A stretch of 64,000 bases of DNA from K189A clade bacterium. GTDB taxonomy: Bacteria; Pseudomonadota; Gammaproteobacteria; Pseudomonadales; Azotimanducaceae. The notes beneath the pieces were generated by a model. That model ran no database searches and had not been told where the DNA came from. It was given only the letters and a program-made list of their open reading frames with translations. The stretch is taken from positions 32,734-96,733 of the forward strand of contig CACFGV010000003.1 in the NCBI GenBank assembly GCA_902565895.1, written 5' to 3'. Both the position numbers and the translations under genes were made by a program. Each line of letters starts with the position of its first letter. Position 1 is the first letter of the stretch. This document shows positions 1 through 8,928 of this stretch, one piece after another.

Positions 1-351
1 TGGATCGTCGGCGAAGATTCTTTTGCAACACTGCCTTCCTGGCATCGTTGGCAAGCTATGTTGGACTATTGCAACTTTGTCGTACTTAACCGACCAGGGC
101 AGGTCGTGGGATGGCCATTGCAGCTCACCGCACTGTATAACAAGCGTCGATGCCTTCAGCTTGATCCATCCCACAGTGGCCAAGTATTGAAGCTAGATTT
201 GCCGATGCTCGAGATTTCGTCAACGGAAATACGTCAGCGGATTGCTTCAGGCCGGTGTTGCGGTGACATGATCGACGCTGACGTCGATGAATATATCCGC
301 GATAATCATCTATACATAAATCATTCACCAACGAGGGAGACCCCGATTTGA
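1..351 (+). CDS. nadD: Nicotinate-nucleotide adenylyltransferase, 5'-truncated by window edge
   Basis: The reading frame is open from base 1 and encodes the last 116 residues of a NadD-type nucleotidyltransferase, which adenylates nicotinate mononucleotide in cytoplasmic NAD synthesis. Visible family features are WIVGEDSFATLPSWHRW near the start of the visible part and the C-terminal motif ISSTEIRQRI, the ISSTxIR signature of this family, followed by a V-x-EYIRDNHLY end. The N-terminal HxGH motif lies outside the window. Its TGA stop overlaps the TTG start of rsfS by 4 bases, so the two are probably translationally coupled. Identification is firm from motif and neighbours. Confidence 0.93.
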   Translation, partial: WIVGEDSFATLPSWHRWQAMLDYCNFVVLNRPGQVVGWPLQLTALYNKRRCLQLDPSHSGQVLKLDLPMLEISSTEIRQRIASGRCCGDMIDADVDEYIRDNHLYINHSPTRETPI

Positions 352-692
352 CGCCCAGTGAATTGTGCAAAAGCATGGTTGCAGCGCTTGAGGACATGAA
401 AGGCCAGGAAATACTGTCAATCAACGTATCGAAATTGACGCCAATGACCGACCACATGATTTTAGTAAGCGGTGGCTCGAATCGGCACGTAAAAGCTCTG
501 GTGGATGCCGCCACTGAATCGTCGAAAGCCCTTGGTGTTCAGCCACTTGGCGTGGAGGGCCGCGAGAATTACGAGTGGGTATTAGTGGATCTGGGTGATG
601 TACTGATCCATGTCATGAACGCAGAAGCACGAGGTTTTTACGAGCTGGAAAGACTCTGGGCCGATACTGCTCCGGACAGCGGGCAGCTGTAG
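348..692 (+). CDS. rsfS: Ribosomal silencing factor RsfS
   Basis: RsfS (Iojap/YbeB family, 114 aa, usual length about 105-120) binds ribosomal protein L14 and blocks subunit joining when nutrients are short. The family core is visible: ILSINVSKLTPMTDHMILVSG, then NRHVKAL and GREN-YEWVLVDLGDVLIHVM. It starts at a TTG inside the nadD stop (TTGA overlap); the first residues TPSELCKSMVAALEDMKG match the usual N-terminus, which supports this start. It sits between nadD and rlmH, its standard place in gammaproteobacteria. Confidence 0.95.
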   Translation: MTPSELCKSMVAALEDMKGQEILSINVSKLTPMTDHMILVSGGSNRHVKALVDAATESSKALGVQPLGVEGRENYEWVLVDLGDVLIHVMNAEARGFYELERLWADTAPDSGQL

Positions 693-694
693 TA

Positions 695-1159
695 GTGCAG
701 TTGCGTATCCTGTCCATTGGGAGTAAGTCACCCGGATGGGTACAAACAGGTTATGAAGATTATTCTCGTCGGCTAAAAGGCGGTTTAAAGCTCACCTTAG
801 AAGAAATTCCAGCGCCCAAGCATCACGCAGACCAAAATAAAATCAAAGCTCAAGAAGGCGAGAAACTGCTCCTCCGAGTTGCTGACCGGGACTGGGTGGT
901 AGCTTTGGATGAGCATGGACGTCAAACCTCCAGTACCGAGTTGGCGCAGCGCGTGCAGGATTGGCAAATGCAACACATGTCTGTTGCGCTGCTAATTGGT
1001 GGTGCCAACGGACTAGATAAAACGGTGTTGGCTCGTGCAAACGAGTGCATATCTTTGTCAAAATTAACGTTGCCGCATTACTTGGTGCGTGTCGTTTTAG
1101 CAGAAGCGTTATATCGCGCTGCCAGCATTAATGAGGGGCACCCCTATCATCGGATTTAG
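695..1159 (+). CDS. rlmH: 23S rRNA (pseudouridine1915-N3)-methyltransferase RlmH
   Basis: RlmH is a small SPOUT-fold methyltransferase that methylates pseudouridine 1915 in helix 69 of 23S rRNA. The 154-aa product has the usual length (about 155). Family landmarks are the N-terminal MQLRILSIGSKSP, the SAM-knot sequence LLIGGANGLD and the C-terminal LVRVVLAEALYRAASINEGHPYHR, which ends in the conserved HPYHR-type tail. The GTG start lies 2 bases after the rsfS stop, so rsfS and rlmH form one unit. Confident. Confidence 0.95.
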   Translation: MQLRILSIGSKSPGWVQTGYEDYSRRLKGGLKLTLEEIPAPKHHADQNKIKAQEGEKLLLRVADRDWVVALDEHGRQTSSTELAQRVQDWQMQHMSVALLIGGANGLDKTVLARANECISLSKLTLPHYLVRVVLAEALYRAASINEGHPYHRI

Positions 1160-1168
1160 AGGTAAAAA

Positions 1169-3055
1169 TTGGCTGTAGCGTTAGCCATTAAAGATCCAAA
1201 CAAAGAGAAGGAGATGATCGTTGGGCGAGCGATCGCTTTCTTTGTTGTCGTGGTGTTATGCGTCTGCATTCTGGTTGCGCGTTTTGTGCAGCTGCAAATT
1301 TATGAGCATGAGAGTTACCAATCTCGATCCGACAAAAATCGCATTCAAGTGCAACCACTGGCGCCGCCTCGGGGCCTGATATACGACACCAACGGTATAT
1401 TGCTGGCCGACAACCGCCCTTCATCTGCCTTGGGCATTGTGGTTGAGCGCACTGATGAATTGGATGCGGTAATTGCGGAGCTGCGCGAAATTATTGCCTT
1501 GTCAGACGAACAAGTTGAGCAGTTTCACGAAGCAAAAAAGCGCGCTAGACGCCCGGGCGAAGCAGTAGTCATAGCGGACAACCTCTCTGACGCCGACATC
1601 GCAGCGCTGGCGGTAAATAGACACCGCATTACTGGTGTTGAAGTGATTACCCAATTGCAACGTTATTACCCCCTAGGCGCTATTGCTGCACATGCTGTGG
1701 GTTCGGTTCGGAGGATGACTGAGCGCGATGTGCAGCAAAACGACGAAGCGGCGTACCGCGCAACTCAGTTCATCGGTAAACGCGGCGTAGAGGCCTACTA
1801 TGAAGAGACCCTGCACGGGCGACCAGGGTTTCAGCAAGTAGAAACAGACGCCCATGGACGCATTCGTAAAGTCATCGACAGCGATCCGCCCACGGTGGGT
1901 AAAAATCTCACCCTGCACCTAGATGCTCGTCTACAGCAAGCTGCCGTAGATGCACTTGGAGAGCAACGGGGCGCCATTGTCGCCATCGATCCGAAAACCG
2001 GCGGAGTGCTCGCTCTGGTCAGCAAACCCAGCTATGACCCAAACCAATTCATAGTAGGTATGACGGATGCACAGTTTCAGGCTCTGAGTGGGTCAGTCTA
2101 TGTTCCGCTGTTTAACCGTGCGACCAATGGCCAGTACGCCCCAGGCTCCACATTCAAACCGGTTGTTGGTCTTGCAGGTATTGCTAGCGGTGCCATGCAG
2201 TGGGATACCCAAATAGACGATAACGGTTCTTTTCGATTGCCTGGCGGAGAGCGTGAATATCGTGATTGGTCTTGGACTGTAGATAACTCCGGTGGCCAAG
2301 GCGTGGTGGATTTGCGCCGAGCAATATACCGTTCTTCAAACGTTTACTTTTATGACGTCGCGTCGCGTCTCGACGTAAATTATTTGGCAGGTTTTGCCGA
2401 GGATTTTGGATTTGGTCGTAACCTCGCCGTTGACATCAGTGATGCCAGTCGTGGCTTGGTGCCAGATTCAGAGTGGAAGCTCGGGGCGAAGGGCGAAAAG
2501 TGGTACCAGGGCGATTCAGTGAACATGGGCATTGGTCAGGGTGATTTGCTGGTAACACCACTGCAAATAGCGACCTATGTCGCGATGATTGCCAATGGTG
2601 GTAAAACGGTGCGTCCGCGCATGGTCAAGGGTCCGGAGGCTGCGCCGGTGTCTGACGCGGCGTCTTATGAGCCCACTCACCTGACGAGCCTGACCGATGA
2701 TGACTGGCTGCGACTGATCGCGTCTATGGAAGACGTAGTGCATTTGGGAGGGCAAGGTTTCCGCGGTAACGGCACAGCCTGGGCCTACATCGGCCAGGAC
2801 ATTAGCTACCGCATGGCGGGAAAGTCAGGTACCGCCCAGGTCGTAGAAATCCGTCAAGGAGAGGAATATAACGAAGAAGAATTGTCAGAGTTCCGGCGCA
2901 AGCATGCCTGGTTTATGGCTTTTGCTCCGGTAGATGATCCGCAAATAGCCTTGGCGGTATTGGTGGAAAACGGTGGTGGTGGCAGCTCGGTAGCGGCGCC
3001 AGTGGCGCGCAAGGTAGTGGATGCCTATTTGGGTAGTCCCGTGGTGATGCAGTAA
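1169..3055 (+). CDS. mrdA: Peptidoglycan D,D-transpeptidase PBP2
   Basis: PBP2 cross-links peptidoglycan in the elongasome together with RodA. The 628-aa protein has a short cytoplasmic leader, one transmembrane helix at about residues 20-40, a dimerisation/pedestal region and a C-terminal transpeptidase domain. Active-site motifs are S327-T-F-K (APGSTFK), SSN at 389-391 and KSGTAQ at 552-557. The start is a TTG with AGAGGT upstream; an internal ATG at 1217 would delete most of the cytoplasmic leader and is less likely. It is followed by rodA after 43 bases, the usual pair. Confidence 0.95.
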   Translation: MAVALAIKDPNKEKEMIVGRAIAFFVVVVLCVCILVARFVQLQIYEHESYQSRSDKNRIQVQPLAPPRGLIYDTNGILLADNRPSSALGIVVERTDELDAVIAELREIIALSDEQVEQFHEAKKRARRPGEAVVIADNLSDADIAALAVNRHRITGVEVITQLQRYYPLGAIAAHAVGSVRRMTERDVQQNDEAAYRATQFIGKRGVEAYYEETLHGRPGFQQVETDAHGRIRKVIDSDPPTVGKNLTLHLDARLQQAAVDALGEQRGAIVAIDPKTGGVLALVSKPSYDPNQFIVGMTDAQFQALSGSVYVPLFNRATNGQYAPGSTFKPVVGLAGIASGAMQWDTQIDDNGSFRLPGGEREYRDWSWTVDNSGGQGVVDLRRAIYRSSNVYFYDVASRLDVNYLAGFAEDFGFGRNLAVDISDASRGLVPDSEWKLGAKGEKWYQGDSVNMGIGQGDLLVTPLQIATYVAMIANGGKTVRPRMVKGPEAAPVSDAASYEPTHLTSLTDDDWLRLIASMEDVVHLGGQGFRGNGTAWAYIGQDISYRMAGKSGTAQVVEIRQGEEYNEEELSEFRRKHAWFMAFAPVDDPQIALAVLVENGGGGSSVAAPVARKVVDAYLGSPVVMQ

Positions 3056-3098
3056 TGGTCATAACAATGCAGGAAGTCGATTTTTTGAGAGCTATGCC

Positions 3099-4229
3099 AT
3101 GAGTAGCGACTTTCAACGCCAGATGCCTAGCGCGCAAAACGCCAATCAAAGCCGTTGGCTATACAAGGTACATTTAGACCCCATACTGTTGGCCTTGGTC
3201 AGTGTCGTTCTTTGTTTCGGCCTGGTGGTGTTGTTCAGTGCAGCTGGCGATCAAACCAGCATGTTTGATGCCCAGTGTCAGCGGGTCCTTGCGGCTATGG
3301 CAATGCTTGTAGTCGCCGCGCAGCTGCCCCCAGGGGTTTACTTGCGTTGGGCTCCTTTTGTGTATTTGCTGGGGCTTATCCTTCTGGTGCTGGTGCTTTT
3401 TGTTGGCGTGACGGTAAAGGGCTCGCAGCGCTGGCTAGAAATACCTGGTGTGTTGCGTTTCCAGCCATCGGAGTTAATGAAGATCGCCGTGCCCATGGCT
3501 TTGGCGTGGTATCTACAACAGCGCGTGCTGCCACCGTCTCCAAAGCATGTCTTTTTTTCGCTGTTGATTATAGCTTTGCCTGCACTGGCTATTGCGGTGC
3601 AGCCAGATCTGGGCACGGCGATTCTCGTCGCTGGTGCGGGCTTCGCGGTACTCATGCTAGCGGGCTTGTCTTGGCGTTATTTAATCTTTGCGGGGGCCTT
3701 GATTGCCGCCGCTGCGCCGCTGCTTTGGCAGTTTGCGCTGCAGGGATATCAACGTCAGCGAATCATCACCTTATTTGATCCAGAGAGTGACCCGTTAGGT
3801 GCAGGATGGAACATCATTCAGTCGACAACTGCTATTGGTTCTGGTGGTTTGTTTGGTAAGGGTCTATTGCAAGGCACTCAGAGTCATTTGGATTTTCTGC
3901 CTGAGGCCAGAACCGATTTTATTATTGCGGTGGTAGGGGAGGAGCTTGGTTTGGTGGGTGTCGTGTTCTTGCTGTTGATGTACTTGTGTATCATCGCGCG
4001 TGGGCTGGTACTTGCGGTATCTGCCCAGAGCACCTTTGCGCGGTTATTCGCCGGCGCCTTAACCCTAACTTTTTTTATTTATTTGTTCGTCAACATCGCC
4101 ATGGTCAGCGGGCTGTTGCCGGTAGTGGGTGTGCCGCTACCCCTAGTGAGTTACGGTGGTACTTCAATCATCACCCTGATGGCCAGTTTCGGCATAATCA
4201 TGTCCATGCGCACGCACAAAGCGTGGTAA
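3099..4229 (+). CDS. mrdB: Rod shape-determining peptidoglycan glycosyltransferase RodA
   Basis: RodA is a SEDS-family glycosyltransferase that polymerises lipid II during cell elongation. The 376-aa product is a polytopic membrane protein with about ten hydrophobic helices. Characteristic RodA segments include RFQPSELMKIAVPMALAWYL, QPDLGTAILV, the loop with DPLGAGWNIIQS and GxGGLFGKGLLQGTQSHLDFLPE, and VGVPLPLVSYGGTS. These define RodA rather than FtsW in the context of mrdA immediately upstream. The start ATG follows a weak leader; no unusual feature was seen. Confidence 0.95.
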   Translation: MSSDFQRQMPSAQNANQSRWLYKVHLDPILLALVSVVLCFGLVVLFSAAGDQTSMFDAQCQRVLAAMAMLVVAAQLPPGVYLRWAPFVYLLGLILLVLVLFVGVTVKGSQRWLEIPGVLRFQPSELMKIAVPMALAWYLQQRVLPPSPKHVFFSLLIIALPALAIAVQPDLGTAILVAGAGFAVLMLAGLSWRYLIFAGALIAAAAPLLWQFALQGYQRQRIITLFDPESDPLGAGWNIIQSTTAIGSGGLFGKGLLQGTQSHLDFLPEARTDFIIAVVGEELGLVGVVFLLLMYLCIIARGLVLAVSAQSTFARLFAGALTLTFFIYLFVNIAMVSGLLPVVGVPLPLVSYGGTSIITLMASFGIIMSMRTHKAW

Positions 4230-4271
4230 TTGTCAGCTCGGTTAATGCGCGCAGCGTAAGAGGGGGACCCC

Positions 4272-5282
4272 ATGTCAAAACAAGTACTGAAATCGGTCAT
4301 GGTCGCTTGTGCACTTCTGAGTGCAGCCTCCGCCAGCAACGTTTACGCCGAGCCTTATCTGCAGCGAGAGGATATTGACGCTTTCATCAACGAGCTGGTG
4401 CAGCAGCATGACTTTTCGCGCGCAGAGTTAGAAGAAGTGTTTGCAGCGGCGCAACGGCGCCAGGACATCATAGATCTGATTAGCCGGCCAGCGGAGCGGC
4501 GTCTCAACTGGCAGGAATACAGTAAAATTTTTCTCGACGAGCAGCGTATAGCCCGCGGCGTTGAGTTTTGGGTTCAAAATAAAGAAACCCTCGAGCGTGC
4601 TGAGCGGCAATATGGTGTGCCGCCGGAGGTAATCGTTGCAATCATCGGTGTGGAAACCCGCTACGGCAGGGTGACCGGTGGACACCGAGTGGTCGATGCC
4701 TTAACAACGCTGGGTTTTGATTATCCGCCGCGCGCTAAATTTTTCCGCAAAGAATTGACGCAGTTTTTGTTGCTGGCGCGAGAGGAAGGTAAAAATCCGC
4801 TCAGCCTCAAAGGCTCTTATGCTGGAGCCATGGGGTTCGGGCAGTTTATTCCATCAAGCTACCGTCACTATGCGGTAGATTTTGACAACGATGGTGTCAG
4901 GGACATTTGGCAAAATCGGGTTGACGCTATTGGAAGTGTCGCCAACTATTTTAAGCGCCACGGCTGGCAAGGCGATGCAGCGGTTGCTGTACCGGTGCAG
5001 GTGCAAAACGAAACGCCGGAGCTATTGAAGCTGGCAAATGACTCTTTGAAACCAACCCACTCGATTGCCGAAATGGCCCGGTTAGGGGTAGAAGTAGAGG
5101 ATCTAGATCCAGAAGCGCGAGTGCTTTTGCTGCGGCTCATGGGTGGCGATGAACCAGAATATTGGTTGGGCTTTGACGACTTTTATGTCATCACTCGATA
5201 CAACCACTCGAGGCTGTATGCAATGGCGGTTTATCAACTGGGCCAAGCCATTATGAAAAGGCATAAAATCACTGTTGGCTAA
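4272..5282 (+). CDS. mltB: Lytic murein transglycosylase B
   Basis: MltB cleaves the glycan strand of peptidoglycan to 1,6-anhydro products. The 336-aa protein has an N-terminal signal peptide (residues 1-26, ending ASNVYA) without a lipobox cysteine, so it may be periplasmic rather than a lipoprotein. The catalytic glutamate is E128 in IIGVETRYGRVTG, and the Slt35-type region YAGAMGFGQFIPSSYRHYAVDFD follows. The gene lies in the usual mrdAB-mltB-rlpA-dacA order and its 3' end overlaps the rlpA start by 8 bases. Confidence 0.93.
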   Translation: MSKQVLKSVMVACALLSAASASNVYAEPYLQREDIDAFINELVQQHDFSRAELEEVFAAAQRRQDIIDLISRPAERRLNWQEYSKIFLDEQRIARGVEFWVQNKETLERAERQYGVPPEVIVAIIGVETRYGRVTGGHRVVDALTTLGFDYPPRAKFFRKELTQFLLLAREEGKNPLSLKGSYAGAMGFGQFIPSSYRHYAVDFDNDGVRDIWQNRVDAIGSVANYFKRHGWQGDAAVAVPVQVQNETPELLKLANDSLKPTHSIAEMARLGVEVEDLDPEARVLLLRLMGGDEPEYWLGFDDFYVITRYNHSRLYAMAVYQLGQAIMKRHKITVG

Positions 5283-6066
5283 ATTTTCCGGCAGCTTTAC
5301 CGCTATCGTTCTTGGCTCCTTGTTGCTCGTCGGCTGCGCGTCGCCCATAGGGTCACCCCAGTCACGAGATGTAGAGCGTGATTCAGCACCAGTGCTAGGA
5401 GCCGCTGAGCTCGCGCGGCTAGCCCAGCTGCCGGATCCCGAGGTCGTTTTTCTGCCACCAAGCGCATTAGGAAACGGTCCCACCTATGAGGTATGGGGTC
5501 AGCAATATCGAGTGTTACCCAGCGCTGAAGGCTACCGCCAATCAGGTGGTGCCTCATGGTACGGGGTAAAGTTTCACGGTCGATTAACGTCGAGTCGGGA
5601 ACCCTTTGATATGTACCAACTCACAGCGGCACATCGTTCTTTGCCAATTCCATCTTTTGTGCGGGTTACTAACCTACAGAACGACAAAGCCACTGTAGTT
5701 CGCGTTAACGATCGCGGGCCATTCCACAGCGAGCGGATTATCGATTTGTCCTATGCGGCGGCGGTTAAACTGGGTTTCCATGAGCAAGGAACAACCCAAG
5801 TCTTAGTCGAAGCGCTCAGTGCCGACTCGCCTCCCGTTGCGCCGCCGCTGTTGCAGGTAGGCGAATACCCTGGGCGTAGCCAAGCACTGGCCGCTTTGCA
5901 GCAACTACAGTCGGTGATTGATGTATCGGCTGAGGTTGTGCAGGGCCCAGCAAATTTGTTCAGCGTGAGAATCGGGCCGTTGATACCGGGGCCAGAACTT
6001 GAAAGAGTCAAAGCGTTGCTAACGACTATGGATTACGGTCGGATTACAGTTCTGTCGCCGCAGTAA
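5275..6066 (+). CDS. rlpA: Septal ring lytic transglycosylase RlpA (lipoprotein, SPOR domain)
   Basis: RlpA is an outer-membrane lipoprotein that cleaves naked glycan strands at the septum. The 263-aa product starts with a lipoprotein signal whose lipobox LLVGC puts the acylated cysteine at about residue 21. The double-psi beta-barrel domain follows (GGASWYGVKFHGRLTSS, then TVVRVNDRGPF), and the C-terminal 80 residues form a SPOR-like domain (LLQVGEYPGRSQALAAL) that binds denuded peptidoglycan. The start is TTG inside the last codons of mltB, which suggests translational coupling. Confidence 0.93.
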   Translation: MAKFSGSFTAIVLGSLLLVGCASPIGSPQSRDVERDSAPVLGAAELARLAQLPDPEVVFLPPSALGNGPTYEVWGQQYRVLPSAEGYRQSGGASWYGVKFHGRLTSSREPFDMYQLTAAHRSLPIPSFVRVTNLQNDKATVVRVNDRGPFHSERIIDLSYAAAVKLGFHEQGTTQVLVEALSADSPPVAPPLLQVGEYPGRSQALAALQQLQSVIDVSAEVVQGPANLFSVRIGPLIPGPELERVKALLTTMDYGRITVLSPQ

Positions 6067-6132
6067 TCTCGCGCTGGTTAATCCTGATGTTAGAATGCCG
6101 CGCGTAATTAAATGAGGTGTGGAATCACTGTA

Positions 6133-7314
6133 ATGCAGCAATCCTCGATTGAATGGCTCGGCCGTGGTGTTTGGTTTCTTATTTTTTCGATTGCAGTCAT
6201 TATGCCCAGGGTTTACGCCGCACCGATCATTCCGCCTCCGCCTTCGATAGCGGCATCTTCTTATTTGTTGATTGATGCGAAATCAAAAAAAGTTTTGGTC
6301 GAGAAGAATTCCGCCCAGCGGCTACCGCCAGCAAGCCTGACCAAGATCATGACTGCTTACATCGTCGAGGAAGAGATTAAATCGGGCAGACTCAAAATGG
6401 ATGAAGCCGCGCCGATCAGTGTAAAAGCGTGGCGCACTGGCGGCTCAAAAATGTTTATCCGTGAAGGCACTGAGGTAGCGGTGAGTGATCTACTCAAGGG
6501 CGTCATAATTCAATCAGGCAATGACGCCAGCGTAGCCTTGGCTGAACACATCGCGGGCAGTGAAGACGCTTTTGCTGACATGATGAATCAACAAGCCGTT
6601 GCTCTTGGTCTGACAAATACGAATTTCCTCAACGCCACCGGCCTGCCCGACGAAGAGCATTACAGCACCGCAGAAGATTTAGCCCAGCTAACGATTGCGC
6701 TGATTCAGAACCATCCTGAGCAGTATCAGCTGTACGCCCAACGCAGTTACAAGTTCAATAACATCGATCAGCCCAACCGCAATAAGTTGCTTTGGCGCGA
6801 TCGCTCTGTTGATGGGGTGAAGACGGGTTATACCTCAGCGGCGGGCTACTGCTTGGTTGCATCCGCCGAGCGAAACGGCGTGCGATTGGTGAGTGTGGTC
6901 ATGGGTACTGATAGCGACGAGGCAAGAATGCGCGAGAGCCAGAAGTTACTGTCTTACGGATTCCGCAACTTTGACACGCAGACGTTGTATCAAGAGGGCA
7001 TAAACCTACAGCAGCTAGACATCTACTTTGGCCAGTCCGAAAAGATCGACCTAGGCGTCGGCGAAGACATTACGGTTACTTTTCCTCGTGGCTACTATGA
7101 CGACATTCAAGTAGAAATGGTTCTGCCAGAATATCTGGAGGCGCCTATTGCAGTCGCAACACAGGTAGGGGAAATACGGCTCACGTTAGATGACGAGTTA
7201 CTCTACAGCGCGCCTTTGCAAACGCTGCAAGCTGTGGAGGAATCGAATTTCTTCAGTCGCTTGGGTGATTCTATCTATCTTTTTTATGCGTCCATTTTCA
7301 GCGATGACGGATAA
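6133..7314 (+). CDS. dacA: D-alanyl-D-alanine carboxypeptidase (PBP5/6 type)
   Basis: This low-molecular-weight PBP trims the terminal D-Ala of peptidoglycan stem peptides at the periplasmic face of the inner membrane. I start it at ATG 6133; an upstream ATG at 6112 would add MRCGITV before the signal peptide. Motifs: SLTK (active serine, PPASLTKIM), SGND and KTGYTS, followed by the PBP5 C-terminal beta domain (ITVTFPRGYYDDIQVE) and a terminal amphipathic anchor ending [21 protein letters not shown]. Length, about 390 aa, is typical. Its 3' end overlaps the ybeD start by 11 bases. Confidence 0.94.
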   Translation: MQQSSIEWLGRGVWFLIFSIAVIMPRVYAAPIIPPPPSIAASSYLLIDAKSKKVLVEKNSAQRLPPASLTKIMTAYIVEEEIKSGRLKMDEAAPISVKAWRTGGSKMFIREGTEVAVSDLLKGVIIQSGNDASVALAEHIAGSEDAFADMMNQQAVALGLTNTNFLNATGLPDEEHYSTAEDLAQLTIALIQNHPEQYQLYAQRSYKFNNIDQPNRNKLLWRDRSVDGVKTGYTSAAGYCLVASAERNGVRLVSVVMGTDSDEARMRESQKLLSYGFRNFDTQTLYQEGINLQQLDIYFGQSEKIDLGVGEDITVTFPRGYYDDIQVEMVLPEYLEAPIAVATQVGEIRLTLDDELLYSAPLQTLQAVEESNFFSRLGDSIYLFYASIFSDDG

Positions 7315-7567
7315 ACCCAAAATAGAATTTCCTTGCCGCTATCCAATCAAAATCATTGCGACGGCTCAGGAAGGTGTGGCAAGCAGAGTCATCAGCATCG
7401 TCCGTAATCACGCACCAGATTTAACTCCAGATGACGTAAGCACTCGCCATAGCAGTGGTGAAAAATTCCTCGCGGTCAGAGTAACTCTTATCGCGCAAGG
7501 GGATGAGCAGTTGCGTAGATTGTATGCTGAACTCATGGCCGATACGGCCGTGCGCATGGTGTTTTAG
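7304..7567 (+). CDS. ybeD: YbeD/DUF493 family protein
   Basis: This is an 87-aa DUF493 protein, a small ACT-like-fold family always found between dacA and lipB; its biochemical role is not established, though a regulatory role in lipoate synthesis has been suggested from context. Family features are [18 protein letters not shown] and a C-terminal [15 protein letters not shown]. The start ATG at 7304 overlaps the dacA stop region; a longer frame back to 7190 reads through dacA in another frame and is not real. Confidence 0.9.
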   Translation: MTDKPKIEFPCRYPIKIIATAQEGVASRVISIVRNHAPDLTPDDVSTRHSSGEKFLAVRVTLIAQGDEQLRRLYAELMADTAVRMVF

Positions 7568-7571
7568 GCTG

Positions 7572-8210
7572 ATGAGTCAACAGAGTGTAATGGTTCGTAG
7601 GTTGGGCATCACCGCTTATGAACCCGTGTTGCTAGACATGCAAGCATTCACCCGTGAGCGCGGGGCGGAAACCCAAGATGAAATCTGGTTAACCCAACAT
7701 CAGCCCGTATTCACCCAAGGTCAAGCAGGTAAGGCCGAGCATGTACTATTGCCCGGCGACATTCCGGTCGTGCAATCTGATCGTGGGGGTCAAGTGACTT
7801 ATCACGGGCCGGGACAAATCACCGCCTATCTACTATTTGATTTGCGGCGATTAGGTATTGGTGTAAGGGATCTTGTTTGCGGAATTGAGCGCGCCATGCT
7901 GCAAACCTTAACGGCCTATGACGTGGAAGGTTATGCGCGACAGGACGCGCCGGGGGTTTATGTGGGCAACAATAAGGTGGGCTCACTGGGCTTAAGAGTT
8001 CGGCGCGGATGCAGTTACCATGGCCTAAGTTTGAATGTGGATATGGATTTAGAGCCCTTTAGTCGCATCAATCCTTGTGGGCTCAGTGATATAGGGATCG
8101 CTCAGTTGAGTGATTTGTCCGCAGCGGACTTTGATGGGGCAGAGCTCGTATTGCTCAAAACGATTGCTGAACAATTCAAGCTCGATCTGCGCATACCGGA
8201 CAGTCTTTAA
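7572..8210 (+). CDS. lipB: Octanoyl-[acyl-carrier-protein]:protein octanoyltransferase LipB
   Basis: LipB moves octanoate from ACP to lipoyl domains, the first step of de novo lipoate synthesis. The 212-aa protein shows [23 protein letters not shown], the catalytic lysine in [11 protein letters not shown] and the catalytic cysteine in RINPCG. The ATG at 7572 lies 4 bases after the ybeD stop; an in-frame ATG at 7590 is also possible. The usual next gene, lipA (lipoyl synthase), is absent: lipB instead runs tail-to-tail into moeB with a 35-base overlap of coding sequence. Confidence 0.95.
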   Translation: MSQQSVMVRRLGITAYEPVLLDMQAFTRERGAETQDEIWLTQHQPVFTQGQAGKAEHVLLPGDIPVVQSDRGGQVTYHGPGQITAYLLFDLRRLGIGVRDLVCGIERAMLQTLTAYDVEGYARQDAPGVYVGNNKVGSLGLRVRRGCSYHGLSLNVDMDLEPFSRINPCGLSDIGIAQLSDLSAADFDGAELVLLKTIAEQFKLDLRIPDSL

Positions 8211-8928
8211 GCACGGGTAGTCGCAGCCTGCGCCATTCCATATATTTGCCGTCCAAATAAAGAACGTATCCGGCTAATGAGGGCTTAACGCCAGCCAAGT
8301 ACTTTATTCCCTCCAGTGCCTGACAACTGCCGATGATTCCAACCAGTGGTGCGATCACACCGTTTTCCGCACAATTTAATTCGTTCGCAGTTGGGTCATC
8401 TGGATACAAACAGCGATAGCAGGGTGAGTCTCCATCGTTAGGATCAAAGAGAGTAATTTGCCCTTGCCATTGAATTGCGGCACCCGATACCAGTGGAACT
8501 TGATTGCGCCAACACACCTCATTAATCATGTGGCGGGTTGCCAAGTTATCCGTGGCGTCAAAGACGATGGTGGTGTCAGCCAGCAATGTGTTTATCTCGA
8601 ACTGCGTCAGTCGGTGGGTGATGGTGTTTACTTTGCAGTCGTTATTCAGCGCGTGCAGGGTCAGAGCCGCTGATTCTGCTTTGTTCGTGCCGATGCGCGC
8701 TTCGTTGTGGATGATTTGGCGCTGCAGATTAGAAAGATCCACGTCATCGTCATCGACCAATGTAATTTCGCCGACCCCTGCGCTGGCTAAATAGAGAGCA
8801 ATAGGTGAACCCAGCCCGCCAAGGCCAATGACCAGCGCTTTGGCAACGGATAGCTTCTGTTGGCCGGCAATGTCCAATTCTGGCAGCATGATTTGGCGGC
8901 TGTACCGCAACAGCTCTTGATCATTCAC
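8176..8928 (-). CDS. moeB: Molybdopterin-synthase/ThiS-type adenylyltransferase (MoeB/ThiF family)
   Basis: This E1-like enzyme adenylates the C-terminus of a small sulfur carrier such as MoaD or ThiS. The 250-aa product has the ATP-binding Rossmann motif [35 protein letters not shown], a zinc site made by CYRC and CPVC pairs, and the active-site region [10 protein letters not shown]. It starts with GTG and overlaps the end of prmC by 8 bases, the normal hemA-prfA-prmC-moeB order. Whether it serves MoaD, ThiS or both cannot be told from sequence alone; no moa or thi gene is nearby. Confidence 0.88.
   Translation of the reverse strand: MNDQELLRYSRQIMLPELDIAGQQKLSVAKALVIGLGGLGSPIALYLASAGVGEITLVDDDDVDLSNLQRQIIHNEARIGTNKAESAALTLHALNNDCKVNTITHRLTQFEINTLLADTTIVFDATDNLATRHMINEVCWRNQVPLVSGAAIQWQGQITLFDPNDGDSPCYRCLYPDDPTANELNCAENGVIAPLVGIIGSCQALEGIKYLAGVKPSLAGYVLYLDGKYMEWRRLRLPVLKDCPVCADRA

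Noticed and set aside
3275..3778. 167-aa open frame inside rodA
   Set aside because: Overlaps conserved RodA coding sequence in another frame; composition resembles frame-shifted membrane protein.
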